Assembly (NCBI RefSeq): GCF_021390595.1
Contig: NZ_JAJEJR010000001.1
Coordinates: 558,001-622,000 of the forward strand
Direction: 5' to 3'
Source: Paraburkholderia sp. HP33-1
GTDB taxonomy: Bacteria; Pseudomonadota; Gammaproteobacteria; Burkholderiales; Burkholderiaceae
Length of the DNA: 64,000 nucleotides
The notes under the pieces are model-generated. The model worked only from the letters and a program-made list of their open reading frames with translations. It was not told the DNA's origin and ran no database searches. The position numbers and the translations under genes were made by a program. This document shows, in pieces, positions 27,997-36,532 of this stretch (its first letter is position 1; the number at the start of each line of letters is the position of its first letter).

Positions 27997-28941
27997 TCAA
28001 ACCAGCGTCTCGATCAACTCCACCACCCGCGCCGTCGCGTGCGGATCGCAGCAATCCACCACCTGCCGCTCCGGCATGCTGCGCAGCCACGTGAGCTGCC
28101 GCTTGCAGAGTTGCCGCGTCGCGAAGATGCCTTTGTCGCGCATGGTCCGATAGTCGACCGTGCCGTCGAGGTATTCCCAGACCTGCCGATACCCGACGCA
28201 GCGCATCGACGTCATCTCGGGCTGCAGGTCGCCACGCGCGCGCAGCTTCACCACTTCATCGACGAAACCGTGCGCGAGCATCGCATCGAAGCGTTGCTCG
28301 ATGCGCGCGTGCAGCACGCCGCGCTCGGACGGCTCCAGCGCGACCGGCACGAAGCGCCACGCCGAAGCGGCGTCGTCGATGCGCGCGGGCGCGGCGAGGA
28401 GCGTCGACATCGGCTGGCCGGTCAGCAGGAACACCTCCAGCGCGCGCTGGATGCGCTGCGAGTCGTTCGGCGCCAGACGCGCGGCCGTGAGCGGATCGAT
28501 CCCGGCGAGCCGTGCGTGCAGCGCCGGCCAGCCGTCGCGGGCGGCGTCGGCGTCGAGCGTCGCGCGCACGTCGGCGTCAGCGGAGGGCAGGTCATTGAGC
28601 CCTTGCGTGAGCGCCTTGTAGTACAGCATCGTGCCGCCGACCAGCAGCGGCAGCCGCCCGCGCGCATGAATCTCGCCGACGAGCCGCAGCGTGTCGGCGC
28701 GAAACTGCGCGGCAGAGTAGGAGTCGGCCGGATCGACGATATCGATCAGATGATGCGGCGCGACCGCGCGTTCCTCGGCGGTCGGCTTCGCGGTGCCGAT
28801 GTCCATCTCGCGATAGACGAGCGCCGAATCGACGCTAATGATCTCGACCGGCCGCCGCGCGGCGAGCGCGAGTGCGGCAGCGGTCTTGCCCGACGCGGTG
28901 GGTCCGAGCAGGCACGGGATCGGGGTAGGGCGTGACGTCAT
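27997..28941 (-). CDS. miaA: tRNA dimethylallyltransferase
   Basis: Adds dimethylallyl to A37 of UNN-decoding tRNAs. The 314-residue protein starts [20 protein letters not shown], with the P-loop GPTASGKT near residue 12. [19 protein letters not shown] follows at about residue 38, and [11 protein letters not shown] and [11 protein letters not shown] appear later as in other MiaA proteins. The ATG at 28941 is chosen by homology to short N-termini. It is 45 nt downstream of mutL, the usual proteobacterial mutL-miaA order. Confidence 0.96.
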   Translation of the reverse strand: MTSRPTPIPCLLGPTASGKTAAALALAARRPVEIISVDSALVYREMDIGTAKPTAEERAVAPHHLIDIVDPADSYSAAQFRADTLRLVGEIHARGRLPLLVGGTMLYYKALTQGLNDLPSADADVRATLDADAARDGWPALHARLAGIDPLTAARLAPNDSQRIQRALEVFLLTGQPMSTLLAAPARIDDAASAWRFVPVALEPSERGVLHARIEQRFDAMLAHGFVDEVVKLRARGDLQPEMTSMRCVGYRQVWEYLDGTVDYRTMRDKGIFATRQLCKRQLTWLRSMPERQVVDCCDPHATARVVELIETLV

Positions 28942-28986
28942 GGGCAAACGGGCGCGCGGCGCAACGGTGTGATCCAACGCGGCGCG

Positions 28987-31071
28987 TTATTGCCCGCGCA
29001 TGAAGAGCCGATCGAGATCGGCCAGCGTCAGCTGGTACCAGGTAGGACGCCCGTGGTTGCACTGATCGGCGCGCTCGGTCGCTTCCATCTGGCGCAACAG
29101 CGCGTTCATTTCGTCGAGCGTCAGACGCCGGTTCGCGCGCACCGCGTGATGGCACGCGAGCGTGCCGAGCAGTTCGTGCTGACGCTCGGTCAGCACGCGC
29201 GAGCCGCCGAACGCGTGCAGGTCGGACAGCACCGCGCGCGCGAGCGCTTGCAGATCGGCGTCCTTCAGCAGGGCGGGGACCGCGCGGATCGCGAGCGTGG
29301 TCGGCGACAGCACCGCGAGGTCGAAGCCGAGCGCATCGAGCGTGTCGCGCTCTTCCTCGACCGTGCCGATTTCGACCGGGTCGGCCTGCATCGTCTGCGG
29401 GATCAGCAGCGGCTGCACGGCGATCGTGCGATCGGCGAGCGCGTTCTTGAACTGCTCGTACAGGATGCGCTCGTGCGCGGCGTGCATGTCGACGATCACC
29501 AGACCGTGGCGGTTCTGCGCGAGCACGTAGATGCCGTGGACCTGGCCGAGCGCGAAGCCGAGCGGCTGGTCGTCGGTGGCATCGAACGCGTGGGGTGTCG
29601 GGCGCGACGCGAATGGCGCCGCGTCGTACGGCGACGTCGAGTCGGTTGCCGAGTCGCGCGCTTCGAACAGCGATGCCCCTTCGACTCGACCGGCGAGCGG
29701 ATCCTTGCGGCCGAACAGCGCGTCGTAACCCGCCAGCGGTTGCGCGACCGGCAGCGTGCCTTGCGTCATGCGCGCCTGGCGCATCCACGTGTTGCCCGGC
29801 TGCGCTGCGCTGAATCCGCCGCCGCCGAAGCCGCCACGGCTTCCCGCGCCGAAGCCGGCGCCGCCTGAAAGACCGGCGCCCGTACCCATGCCGTCACCTG
29901 CGCCACTTGCCTCACCCAGCGCTGTCGAACCAAACGAAGCCGGTCCACCGGCCGACGGCTCCAGATGCGCCGCATGTCCGCCCGCCGTGGTTTCCGGCGA
30001 CGCGCCCGCATGCCGCGCGAGCGCGCGCTGCACCGCGTGGAACACGAACTGATGGATCGAGCGCGAATCGCGGAAACGCACCTCGATCTTCGACGGATGC
30101 ACGTTGACGTCGACGCCTTCCGGCGGAAGATCGAGAAACAGCACGTACGACGGAAAGCGCTCTCCGTGCAGCACGTCTTCATACGCGGCGCGCACTGCGT
30201 GCGTGAGCAGCTTGTCGCGCACGAAGCGGCCGTTGACGAAGAAATACTGCTGGTCCGCGCGGCCGCGGCTCGCGGTCGGCAGACCGGCGCAGCCGTAGAT
30301 CGCGAGCGGACCAGCGGATTCGTCGAGCGGCAGATGGGCGGTCGCGAACGTATCGCCAAGAATCTTCGCGACGCGCGCGGGCGGCTCGCTGGCGTTCCAG
30401 TGCTCGACGGCCTTGCCGTTGTGCAGCACTGAAATCGCGACATCGGGCCGCGCGAGCGCGGCACGGCGGATCTGTTCGAGACAGTGGCCGAGTTCGGTCT
30501 GTTCGCTCTTCAGGAATTTGCGGCGCGCGGGCGTGTTGAAGTACAGCTCGCGGACTTCGATCGTGGTGCCCTGGGTGCCGGCGGCGGGACTCAGCACGCC
30601 GGTTTGCGCATCGATGCGCACCGCGTGCGGCACGTCGGCGGTGCGGCTCGTAATGCTCATCTGCGCGACCGACGCAATCGACGCCAGCGCTTCGCCGCGG
30701 AACCCGAGCGTCGCGACCGCTTCCAGTTCGGCAAGCGAGCGGATCTTGCTGGTCGCATGGCGCGTCAGTGCCAGCACGAGTTCGTTCTCGGGGATGCCGC
30801 AACCGTCGTCGGTAATCGAGATGCGTTTGACGCCGCCTTCATCGAGCAGGATGCGCAGTGTCCGCGCGCCCGCGTCGAGCGCATTCTCGAGCAGTTCCTT
30901 GACCACCGACGCCGGCCGCTCGACCACTTCGCCAGCGGCGATCTGGCTGATCAGTTGATCGGGGAGGGGCTGGATCGCGCGCAGCGGACGCGGCGCGGGC
31001 GCCGCGCTGGAAGCGTCGGAGAGTGCGGTCGCGGCGATGGTGCCGGCAGGCGTTTCGGGGAATTCGGACAT
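28987..31071 (-). CDS. mutL: DNA mismatch repair protein MutL
   Basis: 694 residues. The GHKL ATPase has ENALDAGA, DDGCGIPE and GFRGEALASI in the first 110 residues. A glycine-rich linker (roughly residues 380-450, long runs of Gly/Ala/Ser) joins it to the C-terminal dimerisation domain. That domain contains DMHAAHERILYE, close to the DQHAX2EX4E metal motif of nicking MutL proteins, plus CHHAVRAN and CNHGRPT. This suggests endonuclease activity, as expected in bacteria without MutH. The start ATG at 31071 (MSEFPETPAG) excludes read-through upstream. Confidence 0.96.
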   Translation of the reverse strand: MSEFPETPAGTIAATALSDASSAAPAPRPLRAIQPLPDQLISQIAAGEVVERPASVVKELLENALDAGARTLRILLDEGGVKRISITDDGCGIPENELVLALTRHATSKIRSLAELEAVATLGFRGEALASIASVAQMSITSRTADVPHAVRIDAQTGVLSPAAGTQGTTIEVRELYFNTPARRKFLKSEQTELGHCLEQIRRAALARPDVAISVLHNGKAVEHWNASEPPARVAKILGDTFATAHLPLDESAGPLAIYGCAGLPTASRGRADQQYFFVNGRFVRDKLLTHAVRAAYEDVLHGERFPSYVLFLDLPPEGVDVNVHPSKIEVRFRDSRSIHQFVFHAVQRALARHAGASPETTAGGHAAHLEPSAGGPASFGSTALGEASGAGDGMGTGAGLSGGAGFGAGSRGGFGGGGFSAAQPGNTWMRQARMTQGTLPVAQPLAGYDALFGRKDPLAGRVEGASLFEARDSATDSTSPYDAAPFASRPTPHAFDATDDQPLGFALGQVHGIYVLAQNRHGLVIVDMHAAHERILYEQFKNALADRTIAVQPLLIPQTMQADPVEIGTVEEERDTLDALGFDLAVLSPTTLAIRAVPALLKDADLQALARAVLSDLHAFGGSRVLTERQHELLGTLACHHAVRANRRLTLDEMNALLRQMEATERADQCNHGRPTWYQLTLADLDRLFMRGQ

Positions 31072-31265
31072 GGCGAAATTATAGCGACTCGGCGCACACC
31101 ACCCGTGCATGCGCCCAATCAGCAGTTTTTTAATCACCGTGAGGCACTTTCGGTATCATGTCGCGGTCAATCGGCAGCGCTCGGCACGCCGTTTGCTGCC
31201 CCTGTTCCCGGGTCGCGCGGCGGCCGTTTTCCCTCTACGCACATATTGGTTTAAAAGGACGTCCC

Positions 31266-31937
31266 TTGGATACGTTGCTACATTTCGCCAACCTTGTCCT
31301 GCACATCGACAAGTTTCTCGGGGACTTCATTCACGCGTACGGCGCCTGGGTCTACGCGGTGCTGTTCGCGATCGTGTTCGCCGAAACCGGGCTCGTGGTT
31401 CTGCCGTTTCTGCCGGGCGATTCGTTGCTGTTCATCGGCGGCGCGTTCTGCGCGACCGGGCAGATGCATCTTGGACTGCTGATCCTGTTGCTGCTGGCGG
31501 CGGCGGTCGCCGGCAATACGACCAACTACCTGATCGGCCGTGCGATCGGACCGCGCGTGTTCAATACGCATATTCCGGTGCTGGAGCGTTTCCTCGATCG
31601 CGCCGCGCTGCAGAAGACTCACAACTTCTATGAGAAGCATGGCGGCAAGACGATCGTGCTCGCGCGTTTCATCCCGGTCGTGCGGACGTTCGCGCCGTTC
31701 GTCGCGGGCGCGTCGTCGATGACCTTGAGCCGCTTCCAGATGTTCAACGTTGTCGGCGCGCTGTCGTGGGTGCTGTCGCTCGTGCTGCTTGGCTATTTCT
31801 TCGGCAACATCCCGTTTATCCGTCAGTATCTGAATGTGATCGTGCTGGTCGGTATCGGCGCGGCGATCGTGCCGATCGTGCTCGGCGCGTTGTGGAAGAT
31901 GCTGCGCAAGAATGGGCCGAACGCGAGTCCGCGTTGA
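31266..31937 (+). CDS. DedA family inner-membrane protein
   Basis: A 223-residue multi-pass membrane protein of the DedA/VTT superfamily, linked to undecaprenyl-phosphate or phospholipid flipping and membrane-potential maintenance. Diagnostic segments are FAETGLVVLPFLPGDSLLF near residue 40 and RFIPVVRTFAPFVAGAS near residue 135, containing the conserved Glu and Arg residues. The start is probably TTG at 31266 (MDTLLHFANL), preceded by AAAGGAC; a longer frame from 31158 has no ribosome site. It is divergent from mutL. Confidence 0.9.
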   Translation: MDTLLHFANLVLHIDKFLGDFIHAYGAWVYAVLFAIVFAETGLVVLPFLPGDSLLFIGGAFCATGQMHLGLLILLLLAAAVAGNTTNYLIGRAIGPRVFNTHIPVLERFLDRAALQKTHNFYEKHGGKTIVLARFIPVVRTFAPFVAGASSMTLSRFQMFNVVGALSWVLSLVLLGYFFGNIPFIRQYLNVIVLVGIGAAIVPIVLGALWKMLRKNGPNASPR

Positions 31938-31975
31938 CTAGCGCTTGTTTGCTGTATTTCGGGCCTTGAAAACAC

Positions 31976-32007
31976 AAAGGCGTCGCGAATCTCGCGACGC
32001 CTTTTTT
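31976..32007. terminator. intrinsic terminator after the dedA gene
   Basis: AAAGGCGTCGCGA and its exact complement TCGCGACGCCTTT enclose the 3-nt loop ATC, followed by further T residues to 32007. The 13-bp stem with T-tail lies 38 nt after the DedA stop. The A-run on the other side may let it also serve the convergent mscS gene. Confidence 0.85.
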
Positions 32008-32056
32008 CATGGGGCTGCCCGAACGCCGGTCGCGTTCGCGCGGACGTTCGATGCCG

Positions 32057-32875
32057 TCAATCGCGCGTGATTGCGCGCGGCGCGAGCGGTGTTTCCGGCG
32101 TCGGATAGCCGGCATCCTTGAAAGTCTGCACGATCGCGCGATTGGTGTCGAAGTAGACCTGCCAGTAGTTCTGGTTGGATGTGTACGGCCGTACACACAG
32201 CAGTGGTCCCTCCGGCGTGAAGCTCAGGACCTCGATGTCCGGCGCCGGGTTTTCGGCCACGTTCGGAATCTTCGCGACGGCGGCTTTCAAGCGCGCGATC
32301 GCGTCGGTCGGATCGACGCCATTGGCGATCTTCGCAGTCAGCTCGACGCGCCGGTACGGCAACACGCTGTAGTTCGAGATTGTGTCGGAAAAGATCTTGT
32401 TGTTGCCGACGATGGTCGTCACATTGTCCGGCGTGACGATCGTCGTGCCGAACAGGCCCAACTCCGTGACGGTGCCGGTGACGCCCGCGGCCATGACGAA
32501 ATCGCCGACCTTGAACGGCCGCAGCACCTGCATGAACACGCCGGCCGCGAAGTGCGCAAGCAGGCCGCCCCACGCGGTACCGATCGCGAGGCCGAGACCG
32601 GCGAGCAACGCGGCGAACGACGTCGTCTGCACACCGAAGATTTCGAGGATCGCGAGAACGAGCAGCAGGTTCAGCAACGCGCCGAGAATCGACGCGAGGT
32701 AGTTGGCGAGCGTCGGATCGACCTTGCCGTTGCGTGCCAGCATCTTGCGCAACAGGCTGGAGATCAGCCCGATGACCCAGCGGCCGATGATCCACAGCAC
32801 GATAGCGCCGACGACCTTGGTGCCGATGTCGACGCCCCGGGTCATGATGAATGTGCGTACGGTTTCGATATCCAA
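32057..32875 (-). CDS. mscS: small-conductance mechanosensitive channel (MscS family)
   Basis: Inner-membrane emergency valve that opens on osmotic downshock. The 272 residues contain three N-terminal membrane helices (residues about 18-105), with pore-lining TM3 including GLGLAIGTAWGGLLAHFAAG. The beta domain follows with PFKVGDFVMAAGVTGTVTE and TPDNVTTIVGNNKIF. Size and layout match E. coli MscS (286). It converges on the dedA gene and shares the terminator region. Confidence 0.95.
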   Translation of the reverse strand: MDIETVRTFIMTRGVDIGTKVVGAIVLWIIGRWVIGLISSLLRKMLARNGKVDPTLANYLASILGALLNLLLVLAILEIFGVQTTSFAALLAGLGLAIGTAWGGLLAHFAAGVFMQVLRPFKVGDFVMAAGVTGTVTELGLFGTTIVTPDNVTTIVGNNKIFSDTISNYSVLPYRRVELTAKIANGVDPTDAIARLKAAVAKIPNVAENPAPDIEVLSFTPEGPLLCVRPYTSNQNYWQVYFDTNRAIVQTFKDAGYPTPETPLAPRAITRD

Positions 32876-33142
32876 GATGTTTCCTCGTTATAAGTTCTCA
32901 TCAACGGATTGAACGACGGTGGTGCCATGACCCGCAGCACACGGTCTTCGGGAGTTATAGGCGACGGCGCCCGCATGCGCAAGGACCGTTCCTGCTGTGC
33001 TGGCGCGCGCATTCATCCGCCACTGTGGCGAAAATACCAAATCAAGGTTTTTAAATTTTGAAAAGTCGCGCCGTGCATTTATACGTGCGAGGATGAAATC
33101 GTCGGTAGTCCCGATATGAAGACGCAGACTCACGGGGGCTCC

Positions 33143-33466
33143 ATGAGCAGCATTCCGCTTATTTGGGCAGCGGTGCCGCATAACAGCGACGGCGTTGTCT
33201 TTCAGATCCAGCTTGGCCGCGGGCTTCAGCGTTTTCACGTGTCACGGCGCGTGCTCGAGCAGGTGTTCGAACTCGAACGAAAAGCGTCCGACACGCGCCA
33301 ACTCGAATTTTTCTACGCACACGAGCAGCTCATCCTCGCGCGCGCCAGCGCAAAGCGTACGACGGCCAGTTCGGCCACCACTTCACTGCAAGCCGCCGAT
33401 TTCGGCGTGTCGAACGACAGGGAGCATCGGGCGAGGCCGAGCGGCATCGCGCACGGCCTCATGTAG
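33143..33466 (+). CDS. hypothetical protein, 107 aa
   Basis: I do not recognise a firm family. The first 60 residues look structured: IPLIWAAVPHNSDGVVFQI, then a predicted strand-helix segment ending in QLEFFYAHEQLILARASAKR, which suggests a small alpha/beta domain. The last 45 residues are polar and probably disordered. The ATG at 33143 has GGGGG nearby; an alternative ATG at 33116 adds nine residues. It stands alone between mscS and the TonB cluster. It might belong to the small DUF1488-type proteins common in Burkholderia, but that is a guess. Confidence 0.5.
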   Translation: MSSIPLIWAAVPHNSDGVVFQIQLGRGLQRFHVSRRVLEQVFELERKASDTRQLEFFYAHEQLILARASAKRTTASSATTSLQAADFGVSNDREHRARPSGIAHGLM

Positions 33467-33526
33467 GCGAACTGCTGTTTCACCCGCCGCGGCGATCAAC
33501 GCCTGGCCGCGCGTCGGTGCCGCCCA

Positions 33527-34591
33527 TCAGCGTGCCTTGAGCTGCGCTTCGAGCACTTCGAACGTGCCGGGGATGACCGTCGCGCGCGGATGAGGATTGG
33601 CGGCCGTGGCCGCTTCGGCCGCGCCGAACTTCGACGACACCAGATAGATGCGGTGCTGCTGCGCATCGAGCGCCATCGTTTTCGCGCCTTCCAGCGTCGG
33701 CATGTTCTGCGCGACCGTGTAGTGGTCCGCGTCGTCTTCATGAACGATTGTCAGCGTGCCGTCCGCGCCGTTCGAACTGAACACGAGCTTCAAGGCCGGA
33801 TCGAAAGCCGCCGCGTCAGGGTGACCACCTATCAGCACCTGGGCCACGCGACGCCCCGACGTCGCGTCGACGATCATCATGCGGTGATTGCCGCAAACCG
33901 AAAACAGGCGTTCGCTCGCCGGGTCGATGGCGAGTCCGGTCGGCGACTCGCACCGTTCGAGCGGCCAATGCGCCAGCACCGTCGCGGACCGGCCGTCCAT
34001 CTCGACGATCTCGGCCCGATCTTCCACATTGACGAACACGTGCCCGTGACTGTCCGCCGCGAGCGCCTCCGGCTTGCCGCCGACTTTCATCGTGGCGACC
34101 ACCTTGCGCGTCGCGACGTCGATCGCGCTCACGCTACCGTCGTGGCCATTGCTCACGAAGATGCGCTGCAAGGCCGGCACGTAGAGGATGCCGTCCGGGT
34201 CGGGGCCCGCGGCCTTGATGATATCGACGACCTTGAGCGAGTCGAGGTCGATGACGCTAACCGTATCGGCGCGGCCGTTGGTGACGAAGCCGAGCTTGCG
34301 GTCTTCGACGAACGCGAAGCCGTGTACGCCGTCGGTGTTGGCGATCTCGGCGGCCGGTTTGCCGGTGCGCGTATCGATCACCTGCACGTGCGTGTCGCGG
34401 CTGATGAACAGGTGCTGGCGAACGGCGTCGTACGCCACGTAATCCCAGCGCTCGCCGCCGTCGAGACCATAGCGTTTCGCGATTTCGAATTGATCGGCGT
34501 TGGCGGACGTTGCCGCATGGACGTTCGACAGGGCGAGCAGGGAAGCGACGCCGCAGGTGGCCAGTGCGGACAGGATATTTTTCAGTTTCAC
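33527..34591 (-). CDS. YncE-like secreted beta-propeller protein
   Basis: 354 residues beginning with a signal peptide (residues 1-26, cleaved after NVHA). Repeated blade-like segments follow, such as HVQVIDTRTGK, VSVIDLDSLKVVD, VSAIDVATRKVV and MMIVDATSGRRV, giving a seven-bladed propeller of the YVTN/YncE type. It should fold in the periplasm. In E. coli, yncE neighbours the TonB-receptor gene yncD. Here it is likewise last in a receptor-exbB-exbD-tonB operon, 100 nt after tonB. The start is GTG at 34591. Ligand unknown. Confidence 0.85.
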   Translation of the reverse strand: MKLKNILSALATCGVASLLALSNVHAATSANADQFEIAKRYGLDGGERWDYVAYDAVRQHLFISRDTHVQVIDTRTGKPAAEIANTDGVHGFAFVEDRKLGFVTNGRADTVSVIDLDSLKVVDIIKAAGPDPDGILYVPALQRIFVSNGHDGSVSAIDVATRKVVATMKVGGKPEALAADSHGHVFVNVEDRAEIVEMDGRSATVLAHWPLERCESPTGLAIDPASERLFSVCGNHRMMIVDATSGRRVAQVLIGGHPDAAAFDPALKLVFSSNGADGTLTIVHEDDADHYTVAQNMPTLEGAKTMALDAQQHRIYLVSSKFGAAEAATAANPHPRATVIPGTFEVLEAQLKAR

Positions 34592-34691
34592 GTTGAGTGG
34601 ATCCAGGTTAGTAGTGCGTATCGATCGGGAAGATGAACGTCATTCCGGTGAGTGGATGACGTCCCTGTTACGGTGGGGCGTTAGCGCATCA

Positions 34692-35426
34692 TCATTCGTG
34701 GTTGTCGAATTTGAAGTCGACCCACAATTGCTCCGCTAGCGTTTTGCCGACGAACGCGGGTTCGGGTTTCGGATAGGTGGCGTCGCGCACGGCCGCGAGC
34801 GCCGCGCGGTCCAGCAGTCCGATGCCACTCGACACCACGACGCTGACGTCGGACACGACGCCGTCGCGATACTTGAAGGCCACGCGTGTGCGGCCCGTCA
34901 TGCCAGCCATGCGGGCCGACTCGGGATAGCGCAGCGCGGCCTGAATCGCCGAGCGCAGCGCGCCCTCGAAGCTTGGCGTAGGCGCGGCGGCAACCGGCGC
35001 CGCGGCGGGTGCCGGTTGCGGCGCGGGCTGAGCTGGCGGTTGCGGCGCTGGCGTGGACGGCGGCTCGGTCGGCGTCGCCGCGGGCTGCACCGGCACCTGA
35101 GTCGGCGCAGGCTTCGGCACCGCAGCAGTCACGGGTTTCACGGGCGTAGGCGCCGCATGGTGCACCGGTACGACCGGCCGCACGGGCGGCGGCACGGGCT
35201 TCGCAGGCGGCTGCGGCGGTTGCGGTGGTTGCGGCGCGGGAGCCGGTGCCGCCAGCGTCAGCAGCGTTGGCGGCGCCTCATGCGACACGGAAGACATCCG
35301 AGTCGTATGCGTGAGCAGCGCAATCGTCACGCCGAGCACCAGCGCTTCCGCGGCGAGCGCGATGGCGGCGGCCGGCAACAGGCGCGTTCGTTCCTGGACG
35401 ATCGCGGAGGCGGGTACGGTTGCCAT
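34692..35426 (-). CDS. tonB: TonB energy-transducing protein
   Basis: Couples the ExbB-ExbD proton motor to outer-membrane receptors. The 244 residues show a cytoplasmic start, one membrane helix near residues 14-36 (AAIALAAEALVLGVTIALL), and a long proline-rich span (about 50-150, many PQPPQP/PAP repeats). The C-terminal TonB domain includes YPESARMAGMTGRTRVAFKY and VSSGIGLLDRAALAAVRDATYP. It starts 1 nt after the exbD stop. It appears dedicated to the receptor in the same operon. Confidence 0.93.
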   Translation of the reverse strand: MATVPASAIVQERTRLLPAAAIALAAEALVLGVTIALLTHTTRMSSVSHEAPPTLLTLAAPAPAPQPPQPPQPPAKPVPPPVRPVVPVHHAAPTPVKPVTAAVPKPAPTQVPVQPAATPTEPPSTPAPQPPAQPAPQPAPAAAPVAAAPTPSFEGALRSAIQAALRYPESARMAGMTGRTRVAFKYRDGVVSDVSVVVSSGIGLLDRAALAAVRDATYPKPEPAFVGKTLAEQLWVDFKFDNHE

Positions 35427-35427
35427 A

Positions 35428-35826
35428 TCAGTTCGCCACGGGCTGCGCAGCGAGCGCGATCTGCGACACGCCCGCGGCGCGGCACGCGTCCATCACCGAA
35501 ACGAGGTGCTGGATCTGCGCCTCTTTCGAGCCGGCAATCGTCACGACCGTGTGCGAGACGTCCGTGCGGGCGGCGAGCAGGGTGGTCAATTGCGCAAGGT
35601 TCAGCGTGCGGCCGTCGACGGACAGACTGCCGTCGCTCGCGAGCGTTACCGTGACCTGCGGCGGCGGCAGCGATTGCGATGTGGCGCTCGACGGCAGCTG
35701 CGTGCGCAGGCCCGCGTTCGGAATCATGTGCAGCGTGATCATGATGAAGAACACCAGCAGAAAGAACATGATGTCGATCATCGGGATGATCTCGATGCGC
35801 GCCTTTCGCACCTCGAAATACTTCAT
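35428..35826 (-). CDS. exbD: biopolymer transport protein ExbD
   Basis: 132-residue proton-channel subunit with one N-terminal membrane helix. The segment IEIIPMIDIMFFLLVFFIMI contains the essential membrane Asp, followed by a periplasmic domain. The ATG at 35826 is favoured because GGGAG lies 8 nt before it. A GTG at 35832 overlaps the exbB stop but would sit too close to that ribosome site. It works with ExbB and TonB of the same operon. Confidence 0.94.
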   Translation of the reverse strand: MKYFEVRKARIEIIPMIDIMFFLLVFFIMITLHMIPNAGLRTQLPSSATSQSLPPPQVTVTLASDGSLSVDGRTLNLAQLTTLLAARTDVSHTVVTIAGSKEAQIQHLVSVMDACRAAGVSQIALAAQPVAN

Positions 35827-35828
35827 TG

Positions 35829-36518
35829 TCACGCTCCCTGCGAGGCGAATTTGCCGACTACCGGGCGCGGCACTTCATGCACGGTCTTGAACGGCTCATG
35901 CGTTCTGGCCGCGAGCCGGTTCACGAGCGCCGCCTTCACGGTTTCGAGCTGATGGACGACGCTCCTCACGCGGTTGTGCAGGCCATTGAAGAACACGAGG
36001 CCGATCATCGCGACGAACAGGCCCGACGCGGTCGCGATCAGCGCCTCGGCCACGCCGCCCGTGACCTGGGTCGGCGCATTGCCCGGATTCGACAGCACCT
36101 GGAACGCATTGAACATGCCGACGATCGTGCCGAACAGACCGAGCAGCGGGGCGAGCGTGACGATGGTGTCGAGCACCCACAGGAAGCGGTCGATGTTCGG
36201 CGCTTCGCGCATGATCTCCTCGTCGAGACATGCGTCGAGTTCTTCGCGCGACGTCTGACCGGCAAGCCGGCCTGCGACCTTCAGCAGGCTCGCCATCGGC
36301 AGCGCCTCAAACTTCTCGGCGCATGCCGTCAGCGTGGCGGCGTTCAGAGGTTCGAGGCGGTCGATCTGGTCGAGCGCCGCGCGGCTGCCGCTCGATGCGC
36401 GCTGCAAGAACCACGAGCGCTCAATGATGATCGTAAGGGCAATGAACAGCATGGCGGCAATCACGTACAACACGCCACCAGAATTGTTCGCGAGATGCAG
36501 CAGGTTTTCGACAGTCAT
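35829..36518 (-). CDS. exbB: biopolymer transport protein ExbB (MotA/TolQ/ExbB family)
   Basis: 229 residues with three membrane helices: one near the N-terminus (LYVIAAMLFIALTIIIERSW) and two in the second half (TIVTLAPLLGLFGTIVGMF and EALIATASGLFVAMIGLVFF). The TLAPLLGLFGTVxGM motif is diagnostic of the family. It forms the pentameric stator with ExbD. It starts 14 nt after the receptor stop, so the genes are co-transcribed. The distinct tolQ copy near 50 kb serves the Tol system. Confidence 0.95.
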   Translation of the reverse strand: MTVENLLHLANNSGGVLYVIAAMLFIALTIIIERSWFLQRASSGSRAALDQIDRLEPLNAATLTACAEKFEALPMASLLKVAGRLAGQTSREELDACLDEEIMREAPNIDRFLWVLDTIVTLAPLLGLFGTIVGMFNAFQVLSNPGNAPTQVTGGVAEALIATASGLFVAMIGLVFFNGLHNRVRSVVHQLETVKAALVNRLAARTHEPFKTVHEVPRPVVGKFASQGA

Positions 36519-36532
36519 GAAAGAAGCTCCGT

